Assembly (NCBI RefSeq): GCF_025369935.1 | Contig: NZ_CP104467.1 | Span: 1,619,001-1,683,000, forward strand | Reading direction: 5' to 3' | DNA from: Paenibacillus andongensis | Lineage (GTDB): Bacteria; Bacillota; Bacilli; Paenibacillales; NBRC-103111 | DNA: 64,000 nucleotides | Part shown: positions 8,419 to 17,422 of the stretch, piece after piece | Layout: the number at the start of each line of letters is the position of its first letter | Numbering within the stretch: the stretch's first letter is position 1 | Made by a program: the position numbers and the translations under genes | Notes under the pieces: generated by a model | The model's database searches: none | Seen by the model: the letters and a program-made list of their open reading frames with translations, nothing else | Told to the model about the DNA's origin: nothing

Positions 8419-9513
8419 ATGAAAAGAACGAAATTAGGCGGTTTATTCATCATCTTGGCTTTGGTAGGAAGCTTGCTTGCGGCCTGCGGACAAAAAGAGA
8501 GCAGCAGCGCTTCTGCAACACCTGCAGCAAGTGCGAAGGCGACTGACGCAGCTAAAGCAGCAGATTTAACCGGAAAGAAAATTGCACTCGTGATGCAATT
8601 TAATACAGGCACATTTTCCTCTCAGTATGTTGAAGGTGTAAAGGAACAAGTAGAAAAGCTTGGCGGTAAGGTTACGGTATTCGTTGCTGACACGGATCTG
8701 GCGAAAATGTCATCCAATCTGGATGCAGCGATTAATCAGAAATTCGATGGTATTCTCATCGATCATGGAACAGCGGAAGCGTTGGAAGCAGGCGTGAAGA
8801 AAGCACTCGAAAAGAAAATTCCAGTCGTAAGCTTCGATTCGATTCTGTCTGTTCCGGGCGTAACGTCCTTAGAGCAAGGCGATCAAAAGATGGCTGAAGC
8901 CACACTAGAGCAGCTTGCGAAGGATGCCGGCGGTAAAGGGAACATCGTGAAAGTATGGGTAGCCGGCTTTGCACCGATGGAACGCAGACAATTGGCTTAC
9001 CAAGCTTTCCAAAAGAAATATCCTGACATTAAAGAAGTAGCTGCATTCGGTACAGCCAAAGATCCTGCGCTGGATACACAAACGCAAATGGAAGCGATTC
9101 TGAAAAAATACCCGAACAAAGGTGATATCACAGCGGTCTGGACAGCTTGGGATGAGTTTGCAAAAGGCGCGTCCCGTGCGATTCAACAAGCAGGCCGTAC
9201 AGAAATTAAAGTGTACGGAATTGACTTAAGTGATGAAGACTTGCAATTGCTGCAAGATCCGAAAAGCCCATGGGTGGCATCATCTGCCGTAGATCCAAAG
9301 GATATCGGTCGCGTGCAAGTGCGTTACCTGTATCAAAAGCTGCATGGTGATCAAACGCCTGAGAAAGTGGTGTTGGAGCCTGTTTATGTATCCAGAGACC
9401 AACTGCCGAAGGACAAGCAAGTCAATACAACACAGCTTAGCGAATATGTTAAAGGCTGGGGCGGAAGCCAACAAGGCTATACGGACTGGTTGAAAGCTGC
9501 AGAAAAAAAATAA
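8419..9513 (+). CDS. Sugar ABC transporter substrate-binding lipoprotein
   Basis: Extracellular receptor of an RbsB/periplasmic-binding-protein type I importer, 364 aa. The lipobox is LAAC with Cys23, followed by a Ser/Ala/Thr linker. The mature domain starts at LTGKKIALVMQFNTGTF and includes the family pattern of ligand-contacting aspartates (DGILIDHG, SFDSIL, YGIDLSDED). RBS GGGAGGG precedes the ATG. It is the first gene of a binding-protein/ATPase/permease operon; an intercistronic hairpin follows, which commonly keeps the binding protein more abundant than the membrane parts. The sugar is unknown. Confidence 0.93.
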   Translation: MKRTKLGGLFIILALVGSLLAACGQKESSSASATPAASAKATDAAKAADLTGKKIALVMQFNTGTFSSQYVEGVKEQVEKLGGKVTVFVADTDLAKMSSNLDAAINQKFDGILIDHGTAEALEAGVKKALEKKIPVVSFDSILSVPGVTSLEQGDQKMAEATLEQLAKDAGGKGNIVKVWVAGFAPMERRQLAYQAFQKKYPDIKEVAAFGTAKDPALDTQTQMEAILKKYPNKGDITAVWTAWDEFAKGASRAIQQAGRTEIKVYGIDLSDEDLQLLQDPKSPWVASSAVDPKDIGRVQVRYLYQKLHGDQTPEKVVLEPVYVSRDQLPKDKQVNTTQLSEYVKGWGGSQQGYTDWLKAAEKK

Positions 9514-9528
9514 GGTAATCCCAATAAG

Positions 9529-9557
9529 GTCCCATCGTCATTATGCGATGGGACTTT
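9529..9557 (+). terminator. Intercistronic hairpin between binding protein and ATPase
   Basis: GTCCCATCG/CGATGGGAC perfect 9-bp stem followed by only TTTC. It is probably a leaky terminator or an mRNA-stabilising structure inside the operon. Confidence 0.6.
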
Positions 9558-9583
9558 CAGATTGAGATGAGAGGTGAATGAAG

Positions 9584-11092
9584 ATGTTGGTAAACAACGA
9601 ATCTCTGCTGCAAATGAGAGGCATCTCCAAATCGTTCCCCGGTGTGAAGGCGCTGCAGGAGGTTGATTTTGACCTGCAAAACAAAGAAATTCATGCCTTG
9701 CTCGGGGCTAACGGCGCTGGAAAGAGCACCTTGATGAAGATTTTATCCGGCGCATATACCCATGATACGGGGCAAATTTCTATAAACGGCCAGTCTCTCC
9801 ACATACAGACGCCTAAGGAAGCAATGAATCAAGGCATCTATTGCGTCTATCAAGAAGTTGACACCGCTTTAGTAGCTGGGCTTACAGTGACCGAGAACGT
9901 CATGATGGATAAAATGGTTCAAGGCGGAGCCTGGGTCAGCTGGAGAAAGCTGCATCGGGAAGCCAAAGCGATTCTAGCCAAGATCGGGGCTGCGTTCTCT
10001 GTCCGCAGCAAAGTGGACGAGCTGAGCATCTCACAGAAGCAGCTGGTACTTATCGCTAGAGCGATGGCGCACAAGGCCAAGATCATTATCTTCGATGAGC
10101 CGACAGCCCCGCTCAGTCTGGAGGAGTCCGAGCGGCTGTTCCAGATCATGGACAGCCTGAAGCGCGAGGGGGTGGGAATTATCTTCATTTCCCACCGGTT
10201 GCAGGAAGTGTTCCGGGTCGCTGACCGGATCACGATCATGCGCGACGGCCGCCACGTGCTCACGCAGGCGGCCGCAGACATGGACATCGCCGGGGTCATT
10301 GAGGCGATGCTGGGCAAGACCTTCACCGAGGAGTTCCCCAAAGCCGATGTTCCAATCGGCGATACCCTCCTCGAGGTGAAAGGGCTGCGCCGCGGCACCA
10401 AGGTGCGCGGCGTTAGCTTTGCCCTCCGCCGAGGTGAAATCCTCGGCGTCGTGGGGTTGGTCGGCGCCGGCAAGACGGAGCTGAGTCGGCTGATCTTCGG
10501 CGCCGACGCCGCGGACGGCGGCGAGGTGTGGCTGACCGGGCGCAAGCTCGCGCTGCGCCAGCCGGAGGATGCCGTGCGCGCCGGCATCGCACTTGTGCCC
10601 GAGGAGCGCCGCAAGCAGGGCGTCCTCGTGGAGGAGACCGTGAAGCACAATCTGTCGCTTCCAATATTGCGCAAGCTGAGCTCGCTAGGCTTCGTGCAGC
10701 GCGGCGCAGAGAGTGTGCACGCGGCCAAGATGGTGGAGCAGCTGGGCGTGCAGCCCAGCGATCCGAATCGCGTGGTGAAGCATCTAAGCGGCGGCAATCA
10801 GCAGAAGGTGGCCGTTGGTAAATGGCTGCCGACGAATGCCGATGTTTATATGTTTGATGAGCCAACCAAAGGGGTCGATGTTGGCGCGAAAAGCGATATT
10901 TTCCGCTTGATCGGTCGATTGGCATCGGAGGGCAAAGGCATTATTTATTTATCCTGTGAGCTGAATGAAATTATAGGAATTGCCGATCGCATTTTAGTAA
11001 TGAGCTATGGTTCTGTGGTGAAGGAGCTCTCCCGCGCGGAAGCGACGCAGGATCTCATTTTAACGTATGCGAGTGCGGGGGAGGCTGAATAG
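9584..11092 (+). CDS. Sugar ABC transporter ATP-binding protein (RbsA/MglA family)
   Basis: Tandem-domain ATPase, about 502 aa. NBD1 has Walker A GANGAGKST, a divergent signature LSISQKQ and Walker B IIIFDEPT. NBD2 has a modified Walker A GLVGAGKTE, full signature LSGGNQQK and Walker B MFDEPTKGVD. One strong and one degenerate site is typical of this family. ATG 9584 is preferred over ATG 9578, because GAGGTG sits 7 nt before it and only about 1 nt before the other. The stretch 10130-10800, mainly NBD2, is strikingly GC-rich compared with both ends of the same gene. Confidence 0.93.
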   Translation: MLVNNESLLQMRGISKSFPGVKALQEVDFDLQNKEIHALLGANGAGKSTLMKILSGAYTHDTGQISINGQSLHIQTPKEAMNQGIYCVYQEVDTALVAGLTVTENVMMDKMVQGGAWVSWRKLHREAKAILAKIGAAFSVRSKVDELSISQKQLVLIARAMAHKAKIIIFDEPTAPLSLEESERLFQIMDSLKREGVGIIFISHRLQEVFRVADRITIMRDGRHVLTQAAADMDIAGVIEAMLGKTFTEEFPKADVPIGDTLLEVKGLRRGTKVRGVSFALRRGEILGVVGLVGAGKTELSRLIFGADAADGGEVWLTGRKLALRQPEDAVRAGIALVPEERRKQGVLVEETVKHNLSLPILRKLSSLGFVQRGAESVHAAKMVEQLGVQPSDPNRVVKHLSGGNQQKVAVGKWLPTNADVYMFDEPTKGVDVGAKSDIFRLIGRLASEGKGIIYLSCELNEIIGIADRILVMSYGSVVKELSRAEATQDLILTYASAGEAE

Positions 11093-11093
11093 C

Positions 11094-12080
11094 ATGAAGG
11101 AAAGAAGTTTGGATTTTACTTTTAAATACGGTGCTTTGTTCATTATTGCGTTGGTCGTTATCGTTTTTTCGATCATCAATGAAAATTTTATGACTTATGA
11201 TAATATCGCAGACATTCTACGGTCGATTTCCATTGTGATGTTTGTCGCTATTGGGGTCACGTTATCCCAGATTGTAGACGGTTTCGATTTATCCGTGGGT
11301 TCAACGGTTTCATTATCAACAGTGGCTGCGGCGGCCTTAATGGTGTGGTACCAACAGCCGCTTATTCTGGTTATCATCGTTCCTCTAGTTATAGGAGCTG
11401 TCATCGGTCTCATAAATTCATGGCTCATCGTAAAAATTCGCATTCCGGATTTACTTGCAACTTTAGCAGTGATGTACATCATTGGTGGGGTTCAAAAAAC
11501 GTATACGAAAGGCTTTTCCATCTATAATAATATGAGGTTCCAGGATGGCACGGTGGCCAAAGGGAAGTTTACGCCGGAATTTCTATGGATCGGACAAGGT
11601 AAATTGCTTGGCATACCCGTGCCTGTTATTCTTATGATTCTGGCAGTTATCGCTGTGCATGTTTTTCTGACGTACACCCGCTGGGGGCGCCAGCTCTATA
11701 TTACGGGGGGGAATCGGGAAGCGGCACGTCTCTCCGGGATTTCCGTTAACAAAATCCGCTTAGCGGCCTATGTGCTTTCCGGCATTTTCGCAGCGTTTGG
11801 TGGTATTCTGTATGCTTCTCGTGTCGGTTCAGGACAGATTGATGCCGGTGCTCCGCTTCTGATGGAAGCTGTTGCCTCGGTGTTCGTCGGGTATTCCGTG
11901 CTAGGTGCGGGGAAGCCTAATGTCATAGGGACTTTCTTTGGCGCTGTATTGATCGGCGTATTGCTCAATGGACTTACCATGCTGAATGTGCCTTATTTCG
12001 GATTTGATATTGTTAAAGGCGGGGTGCTGGTGCTGGCTTTGGCGATTACTTTCGTCCATTTGAATCGACGCAAAGCCTAA
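11094..12080 (+). CDS. Sugar ABC transporter permease (RbsC family)
   Basis: Membrane subunit of the importer, 328 aa, with eight to ten hydrophobic helices. The family motif region is visible at GGNREAARLSGISVNKIRL (cytoplasmic loop contacting the ATPase), followed by GGILYASRVGSGQ. The ATG at 11094 comes one base after the ATPase stop and has GGGGGAGG 9 nt upstream; the longer frame from 11067 overlaps the ATPase and is rejected. The operon has no adjacent catabolic genes, so neighbours do not tell the substrate. Confidence 0.93.
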   Translation: MKERSLDFTFKYGALFIIALVVIVFSIINENFMTYDNIADILRSISIVMFVAIGVTLSQIVDGFDLSVGSTVSLSTVAAAALMVWYQQPLILVIIVPLVIGAVIGLINSWLIVKIRIPDLLATLAVMYIIGGVQKTYTKGFSIYNNMRFQDGTVAKGKFTPEFLWIGQGKLLGIPVPVILMILAVIAVHVFLTYTRWGRQLYITGGNREAARLSGISVNKIRLAAYVLSGIFAAFGGILYASRVGSGQIDAGAPLLMEAVASVFVGYSVLGAGKPNVIGTFFGAVLIGVLLNGLTMLNVPYFGFDIVKGGVLVLALAITFVHLNRRKA

Positions 12081-12205
12081 TACAGTAAGATAGTCAAGTG
12101 TTACATTGACGCGTTATCACACTAAAGGGAGAAATATTACGAGAAGTGTGGTATGATAGATTCATTATTTTTCTCAAAAGAAATGAAATCTAGGAGGAAT
12201 TGAGA

Positions 12206-13891
12206 ATGGCACATCCAAAACAGCGCAGTGACATGATTAAAAAAGGTTTCGACCGCGCTCCACACCGCAGCTTGCTGCGCGCAGCCGGCGTTAAAGAGGA
12301 AGATTTCGGCAAGCCGTTTATTGCGGTTTGTAACTCTTATATAGACATTATTCCTGGACATGTTCATTTGCAAGAGTTCGGTAAACTTGTTAAAGAAGCC
12401 ATCCGTGAAGCAGGCGGGGTTCCATTCGAGTTCAATACAATCGGGGTTGACGATGGGATTGCAATGGGTCATATCGGCATGCGTTACTCCTTGCCAAGCC
12501 GTGAAATTATTGCCGATTCCTTGGAAACGGTTGTTAATGCACACTGGTTCGACGGAATGGTCTGTATTCCTAACTGTGATAAAATTACACCTGGTATGAT
12601 CATGGGAGCCCTCCGCGTAAACATCCCAACGATGTTAGTAAGCGGCGGTCCGATGAAAGCCGGTAAAGATAAAAACGGTAAATCGATTTCCCTATCTTCC
12701 GTATTCGAAGGTGTGGGTGCTTTCCAAGCTGGTAAATTAGATGAAGCTGGCTTAGAAGAGTTAGAGCAATACGGTTGTCCGACATGCGGATCTTGTTCAG
12801 GTATGTTTACAGCGAATTCCATGAACTGTTTGGCTGAGGGCCTTGGCCTGGCAATGCCCGGTAACGGTACAATTCTGGCTGTTGCAGAAGAGCGTAAGCA
12901 ATTCGTGAAAGATTGCGCCAAACAATTGATGGTCCTAATTGAAAAAGACATCAAGCCTCGTGATATTGTTACAATCGAAGCGATCGATAATGCATTTGCT
13001 CTTGATATGGCGATGGGCGGTTCCACGAACACAGTTCTTCACACACTTGCTATTGCGCACGAAGCTGGCATACACTATCCGATTTACCGTATTAATGAAG
13101 TGGCAGAACGCGTACCTCACCTAGCTAAAATCGCTCCGGCTTCCGATTACCATATTGAAGACGTGCACTTGGCAGGCGGTGTGAGCGCGGTAATTAATGA
13201 GCTGCTCAAAAAACCGGGAGCTTTCAACGGTGATTGTCTCTCTGTAACAGCGCAGACGCTTCGTGAGAATGTAGCTGGCCGCGAAATTCAAAATACAGAC
13301 GTTATCCGTCCGTTGTCGAACCCACACAGTGAAAGAGGCGGACTTGCTGTTCTGTTCGGTAACCTCGCTCCTGAAGGCAGTATCGTTAAAGTTGGCGCTG
13401 TTGATAAATCCGTTGGCGGACGTCACGTAGGTCCAGCGATTTGTTTCAACTCGCAAGACGAAGCTTTGTACGGTATTGCGAACGGTCATGTTAAAGAAGG
13501 TCATGTCGTTGTTATTCGATACGAAGGTCCGAAGGGTGGACCTGGTATGCCAGAAATGCTAGCTCCTACTTCTCAAATCGTAGGTATGGGTCTTGGCGCG
13601 AAGGTTGCGTTAATTACGGACGGACGTTTCTCCGGCGCATCCCGCGGTATCTCGATCGGTCATATCTCACCGGAAGCGGCTGAGGGCGGACCTCTTGCTT
13701 TCGTACAGGACGGCGACATCATTGATGTGGACATGGACGGTCGTAAAATCGAACTGCAAATCAGCGATGAAGAATTCGCGAAACGCCGCGAGAGCTGGAC
13801 AGAATTCCAACCAAAAATCCAAACCGGATATTTGGCGCGCTATACAAAAATGGTGACAAATGCTAGTGCAGGAGCCATTCTGAAGTTCTAA
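12206..13891 (+). CDS. ilvD: Dihydroxy-acid dehydratase
   Basis: Fe-S dehydratase of valine, leucine, isoleucine and pantothenate synthesis; converts 2,3-dihydroxy-isovalerate or -methylvalerate to the 2-keto acid. 561 aa, normal length. Visible signatures: [13 protein letters not shown]120/C124 and K126 in VCIPNCDK (the lysine of the Mg site), the CPTCGSCSG cluster region (C191, C194, C197), MGGSTNT, and [11 protein letters not shown] near the C-terminus. Start at ATG 12206, 8 nt after AGGAGG, rather than TTG 12200. It stands alone, not in an ilv/leu operon; I found no convincing T-box or CodY site in front. Confidence 0.97.
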   Translation: MAHPKQRSDMIKKGFDRAPHRSLLRAAGVKEEDFGKPFIAVCNSYIDIIPGHVHLQEFGKLVKEAIREAGGVPFEFNTIGVDDGIAMGHIGMRYSLPSREIIADSLETVVNAHWFDGMVCIPNCDKITPGMIMGALRVNIPTMLVSGGPMKAGKDKNGKSISLSSVFEGVGAFQAGKLDEAGLEELEQYGCPTCGSCSGMFTANSMNCLAEGLGLAMPGNGTILAVAEERKQFVKDCAKQLMVLIEKDIKPRDIVTIEAIDNAFALDMAMGGSTNTVLHTLAIAHEAGIHYPIYRINEVAERVPHLAKIAPASDYHIEDVHLAGGVSAVINELLKKPGAFNGDCLSVTAQTLRENVAGREIQNTDVIRPLSNPHSERGGLAVLFGNLAPEGSIVKVGAVDKSVGGRHVGPAICFNSQDEALYGIANGHVKEGHVVVIRYEGPKGGPGMPEMLAPTSQIVGMGLGAKVALITDGRFSGASRGISIGHISPEAAEGGPLAFVQDGDIIDVDMDGRKIELQISDEEFAKRRESWTEFQPKIQTGYLARYTKMVTNASAGAILKF

Positions 13892-13902
13892 TATATATTA
13901 AA

Positions 13903-13938
13903 AAGGAGTTTCGCCATAAGTGGCGAGCTCCTTTTTTG
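13903..13938 (+). terminator. ilvD terminator
   Basis: GGAG..TCGCCA/TGGCGA.CTCC stem followed by six T residues, 10 bp after the ilvD stop. Nothing gene-like was seen in 13939-14062. Confidence 0.85.
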
Positions 13939-14062
13939 TTTGGGGAAATTTGCTATGATTGCTCAATGTTGCGCGACCAATTTGCAAAGCAGCAAGTGCA
14001 AAATGTGCAGCAAATTATGAGTTTGCATACTTCTATCCCTGTAGCTTGGTTCCAAAATCTCC

Positions 14063-15187
14063 TTAAGCTATAAAGAAGTGCATAATAAGCAACGAACCTG
14101 CTAGTACCGTAACAGCGACAACGATAGAGAGAGTCAGCACGAAGCGGGCTTTAAAGATGGAGAGCATCATCAGTGTACTTTTGACGTCGATCATCGGGCC
14201 GAATACAAGGAAAGCCAGTAAGGAACCTGGAGAGAAGGAATTAGCGAAGGAAGCAGCGACGAACGCATCTGTTGTGGAGCACAGGGAGAGCAGGTAGGCA
14301 AAGCCCATCATGAACACATGTGAAATGAATGGTCCCTGACCGATCGCAGATAAGCTGTCTTGAGCGACGAATGTTTGGATAAGAGCGGTCAGGAAAGCAC
14401 CCAGCATCAAGTATTTACTCATTTCGAATAGCTCCGTTGTACCGTGGCTGAACATTGTCATCATGCGGCCATCACCGTGCGAGTGGCTGTGGCCGTGATG
14501 ATGATCATGATTGTGTTCATGTTCATGATGATGGTTGTGACTATGATGATGATCGTGACCGTGTTCATGAGCATGAATGTGTTCGGCGTGATGTCCAGGG
14601 CTGGAACCCCCGTGGTGGTGCGTGTTAGTCTGATACTCGATAGGATGACGTAAAGGACTGTCTTTCATGAAACGAGTCAGCAGCAGTCCTACGATGAGGG
14701 CAACGCCAAATGTAAGTCCCATTCGCGAGTAAGCCATCGAAGGCTCGCCACGGAAAGCCATGAACGTCGAAGCGAAGACAATGGGATTCAGAATTGGACC
14801 GACTAGAATGAAGATGACGGCTATGTATACAGGCATTCCTTTTCGCATGAGCCGACGAACGAAAGGAATCATTCCGCATTCACAGAGCGGGAACATGATG
14901 CCAAGAACGCAGGCAAATAAGATACCTCCTAGCGGGTGCCGCGGCGTCATGCGTCTGATGAACGCTTCTGGAATGAAGTTTTCAACAACCGTGGATAGAA
15001 GGACGCCCAGTAACATAAAAGGCAAAGCGTCGAGAAAGATACCCATGAAGGCTGTAAAGACGTGCTTGGTTTCATAAATGACCAAACCCATAGGAGGAAG
15101 CTCTCTCGTTGTCACGATTAAGATGAGAAGAAACGCGCAAATCAAGGTGGAGATTGGAAGGCTCCAGCGGTATAGAGTCGTTGGCAC
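14063..15187 (-). CDS. DUF318/ArsP-type permease with His-rich loop
   Basis: Predicted membrane permease of the DUF318 family (relatives include B. subtilis YcgR), about 374 aa from GTG 15187. About eight hydrophobic helices are arranged in two halves, each with a conserved turn: PLCECGMIPF with GPILNPIVF in the first, SLCSTTDAF with GPMIDVKS in the second. Between the halves lies a cytoplasmic loop in which roughly 30 of 60 residues are His, mixed with Asp/Glu, suggesting binding of Zn, Ni or Cu. The GTG start is chosen because AAGGGGTG lies 8 nt upstream; a TTG at 15298 has a poorly spaced site. No YcgQ-like partner is adjacent. Substrate unknown. Confidence 0.85.
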   Translation of the reverse strand: MPTTLYRWSLPISTLICAFLLILIVTTRELPPMGLVIYETKHVFTAFMGIFLDALPFMLLGVLLSTVVENFIPEAFIRRMTPRHPLGGILFACVLGIMFPLCECGMIPFVRRLMRKGMPVYIAVIFILVGPILNPIVFASTFMAFRGEPSMAYSRMGLTFGVALIVGLLLTRFMKDSPLRHPIEYQTNTHHHGGSSPGHHAEHIHAHEHGHDHHHSHNHHHEHEHNHDHHHGHSHSHGDGRMMTMFSHGTTELFEMSKYLMLGAFLTALIQTFVAQDSLSAIGQGPFISHVFMMGFAYLLSLCSTTDAFVAASFANSFSPGSLLAFLVFGPMIDVKSTLMMLSIFKARFVLTLSIVVAVTVLAGSLLIMHFFIA

Positions 15188-15307
15188 TTCGTTGACACCC
15201 CTTTGTCCGTTGATGCATCCTTCGAAGGACGCGGCTTTTTTATCCTTAGAAAGGCTAGTATGATCTATCCTATGTACATGCAGGTTCAGATAGGACAATG
15301 TCCTTGA

Positions 15308-15335
15308 TTGACAATGGATTGTAAGGGTGTATAAT
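15308..15335 (+). promoter_or_regulatory. Sigma-A promoter of trpS
   Basis: TTGACA (15308-15313), 16 bp, perfect TATAAT (15330-15335), directly in front of the T-box leader. Confidence 0.8.
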
Positions 15336-15341
15336 TATATA

Positions 15342-15632
15342 AAATCAATTCGCGATGATAGGAACAAGTAAGTTTGTCATCTGTTTCTCAGAGAGCCGGT
15401 GGTTGGTGTGAACCGGTGAAACAAGCAAACCGAATGGATCCTTGAGCATGAGGCTGAACACAGTATGCAGGTTGCCGGAACCTAGGCCGGAAAACATCCT
15501 CATCTGTCCAAGTATGCCAAACGGCAGCTCCCCGTTATCAGAGCCTGAAGGTCTTGTTGAATAATTTTCACGGACAAATTAGGGTGGTACCACGGTCTCT
15601 CGTCCCTTGCGGGGAGAGGCCTTTTTGTTGTT
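15342..15632 (+). promoter_or_regulatory. Tryptophan-specific T-box leader of trpS
   Basis: tRNA-sensing riboswitch that lets trpS be transcribed when uncharged tRNA-Trp accumulates. The T-box itself reads AGGGTGGTACCACG at 15581-15594, followed by the competing terminator hairpin. In the specifier region CGAATGGATCC the codon TGG (15435-15437) fits Trp, matching the downstream gene. Stem I features such as the AGAGAGC-like and GGTG..GGTGTGAACC segments are seen at 15393-15418. Confidence 0.95.
15594..15626 (+). terminator. T-box regulated terminator
   Basis: GGTCTCTCGTCCC pairs with GGGGAGAGGCC and is followed by five T residues. It is mutually exclusive with the antiterminator formed by the T-box sequence. 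Confidence 0.9.
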
Positions 15633-15675
15633 TCTTTAGACAATAAGAAATTAAGAATTCTGGAGGGATTATCCA

Positions 15676-16659
15676 ATGAAACGAGTATTATCCGGTATGC
15701 AATCCAGCGGACAGCTGACGATTGGCAACTATATTGGCGCTCTGCGCAATTATGTGAAGCTGCAGCATTTGCACCGCTGTTATTTTATGGTTGTCGATAT
15801 GCACGCGATCACGGTTCCTCAGGATCCGGCAGCTTTGAAGGAGCAAACAGAGTCTATAGCTTCGCTATATATTGCTGCTGGACTAGATCCTAGTAAAGCA
15901 TCCATCTTTCTGCAGTCCCATGTTCATGCGCATGCTGAGCTCGGCTGGATTATGACGACGCTGACGCATATGGGAGAGCTGGAGCGTATGACACAGTTCA
16001 AGGACAAGTCCGAAGGCAAGGAATCCGTCGGTGCTGGCCTCTTTACGTATCCATCCCTGATGGCAGCAGACATCCTGTTATACAATGCTGACCTTATTCC
16101 GGTTGGTGATGATCAGAAGCAGCATTTGGAGTTGACGCGCGACTTGGCGAACCGCTTCAATAACCGTTTTGGTGAAATGTTTGTCATGCCGCAGCCTTAT
16201 ATGCCTGAGATCGGTGCGAGAATCATGTCTTTGGATGATGCATCCAAAAAGATGAGCAAAAGCAATCCGAATGCCGGCAGTTATATTGCCATGCTGGATG
16301 AGCCCGATGTCATCCGTAAGAAGCTTAGTCGTGCAGTCACAGATTCTGGCCGTGAGGTAAAGTATGATCCTCAGAACAAGCCGGAGGTTAGTAATTTGAT
16401 GTCGATCTACTCACATTTTGCAGAAATGAGCTTAGTTGAGATTGAAGCCAAATACGATGGGCAAGGCTATGGACCTTTCAAAAAGGATCTAGCTGAGCAC
16501 CTCGTCGCTGTTCTCGAGCCGATCCAACAACGCTATCGTGAAATTCGCAGCTCAGGCGAAATTTTCGACATTTTGAAAAAAGGAGCGCAAGAAGCTGCTG
16601 AGGTGGCTGATCAAACCCTGCTCGAAGTGAAGAAGCGGATGGGCTTCGTCGTTATATAA
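15676..16659 (+). CDS. trpS: Tryptophan--tRNA ligase
   Basis: Charges tRNA-Trp; 327 aa, usual length for bacterial TrpS. The class I signature HIGH appears as TIGN (residues 15-18) within SGQLTIGNYIGAL, and the KMSKS loop is exact at residues 192-196. GDDQKQHLELTRDLA is the characteristic TrpS segment. RBS GGAGGG precedes the ATG. Expression is governed by the Trp-specific T-box immediately upstream. It is a single gene, ended by a strong hairpin. Confidence 0.98.
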   Translation: MKRVLSGMQSSGQLTIGNYIGALRNYVKLQHLHRCYFMVVDMHAITVPQDPAALKEQTESIASLYIAAGLDPSKASIFLQSHVHAHAELGWIMTTLTHMGELERMTQFKDKSEGKESVGAGLFTYPSLMAADILLYNADLIPVGDDQKQHLELTRDLANRFNNRFGEMFVMPQPYMPEIGARIMSLDDASKKMSKSNPNAGSYIAMLDEPDVIRKKLSRAVTDSGREVKYDPQNKPEVSNLMSIYSHFAEMSLVEIEAKYDGQGYGPFKKDLAEHLVAVLEPIQQRYREIRSSGEIFDILKKGAQEAAEVADQTLLEVKKRMGFVVI

Positions 16660-16668
16660 AAAGCAAAA

Positions 16669-16712
16669 AGAGCTCAAGCAGCTGGGATAGCTGCTTGGGC
16701 TCTTTCTCTTTA
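16669..16712 (+). terminator. trpS terminator
   Basis: AGAGCTCAAGCAGCT pairs with AGCTGCTTGGGCTCT around a 5-nt loop and is followed by a TTTCTCTTT tract. Confidence 0.88.
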
Positions 16713-16729
16713 TCGTGTTGTTCCCTTCG

Positions 16730-16912
16730 TTAAGACCGCGTATTCTTCTTGCGAATCTTCGCTTTAACCGCAAATCCATATCCAATGAAGCCTAAGGAGA
16801 TGATGGAACAGGCAAGGATCATCCAAGGCTGCCTGAGGGCAATGAACAAACTGATGGAGGCGAGCAGTAGGGTGCCAACAACAGCGAATAGAAGAGCGAG
16901 TGGTTTGCTCAT
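16730..16912 (-). CDS. Small two-helix membrane protein (DUF5325/YlaF-like)
   Basis: 60-aa protein consisting almost wholly of two hydrophobic helices (about residues 4-25 and 30-48) and a basic tail (KAKIRKKNTRS). Size and layout match the DUF5325/YlaF group of Bacillales; that assignment is from general resemblance only. The ATG at 16912 has a modest AGTAGGT site upstream. It is convergent with trpS. Function unknown. Confidence 0.7.
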   Translation of the reverse strand: MSKPLALLFAVVGTLLLASISLFIALRQPWMILACSIISLGFIGYGFAVKAKIRKKNTRS

Positions 16913-16977
16913 GAATGTGACCTACTTTCTAGAAAATTGAACAGTGTCTTCTTATTTTAAACTTTTTTGATCGCTGT

Positions 16978-17006
16978 GCATATAAATTCATTTCCTCCAC
17001 ATACTA
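16978..17006 (+). promoter_or_regulatory. Sigma-G-like promoter of the second SASP gene
   Basis: GCATA, 17 bp, CATACTA closely matches the forespore sigma-G consensus (GHATR and CATnnTA) and precedes a sporulation gene normally transcribed by sigma-G. Confidence 0.65.
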
Positions 17007-17008
17007 TC

Positions 17009-17024
17009 TTTGCAAGCTTGCAAA
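17009..17024. repeat. 16-bp perfect palindrome upstream of SASP
   Basis: TTTGCAAGCTTGCAAA lies at the expected transcription start of the SASP gene. It may be an operator or chance. Confidence 0.4.
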
Positions 17025-17065
17025 TACATCAAAGATTATAGCTGACTGAAAGGAGTCTGATCCTT

Positions 17066-17293
17066 ATGGCGCAAAATCGTAGCAGCAACACACTGGTAGT
17101 TCCACAAGCCACTCAAGCTTTAGATCAATTGAAATATGAGGTAGCTCAAGAACTGGGCATCCAAATTCCTCAAGATGGTTACATGGGTTATATGGCTACT
17201 CGCGATGCTGGTGCAATCGGGGGTAACATTACTCGCCGGTTGGTACAAATCGCTGAGCAAACGCTAGCAGGACAATCTGGCTTCCGCAGCTAG
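17066..17293 (+). CDS. Alpha/beta-type small acid-soluble spore protein
   Basis: Second DNA-protecting SASP, 75 aa, nearly identical to the one at 6719 through the central segment (QATQALDQLKYEVAQELG and GGNITRRLVQIAEQ) but differing at both ends. RBS AAAGGAG lies upstream of the ATG. The sigma-G-like promoter and a terminator directly downstream make this a monocistronic forespore gene. Family certain. Confidence 0.96.
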   Translation: MAQNRSSNTLVVPQATQALDQLKYEVAQELGIQIPQDGYMGYMATRDAGAIGGNITRRLVQIAEQTLAGQSGFRS

Positions 17294-17338
17294 ATAGCCT
17301 GACTTCGTCCATAGTTTTCCCAATTTAAGTAACAATAA

Positions 17339-17370
17339 AGCTCAGGGGCCTATAAACCCCTGGGCTTTTT
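17339..17370 (+). terminator. SASP terminator
   Basis: AGCTCAGGGG/CCCCTGGGCT stem with an 8-nt loop and a T-run. Confidence 0.88.
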
Positions 17371-17390
17371 GTATGTCTTTATTACATGTA

Positions 17391-17422
17391 AAAAAGACGC
17401 GTTTGGTTAACGCGCCTCTTTT
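17391..17422 (-). terminator. Terminator of the YfhP-like gene
   Basis: GACGCGTT/AACGCGCC arms around a TGGTT loop. On the minus strand the stem is followed by TTTTTT. Located right after the stop at 17423. Confidence 0.8.

Noticed and set aside
9919-10925. Long antisense and alternative-frame ORFs opposite the sugar ATPase
   Set aside because: They arise from the GC-rich island, where stop codons are rare; the sense frame carries all ABC motifs.
12081-12205. T-box or CodY site in front of ilvD
   Set aside because: No T-box motif, and the closest CodY-like match (around 12165-12186) is too poor to support.
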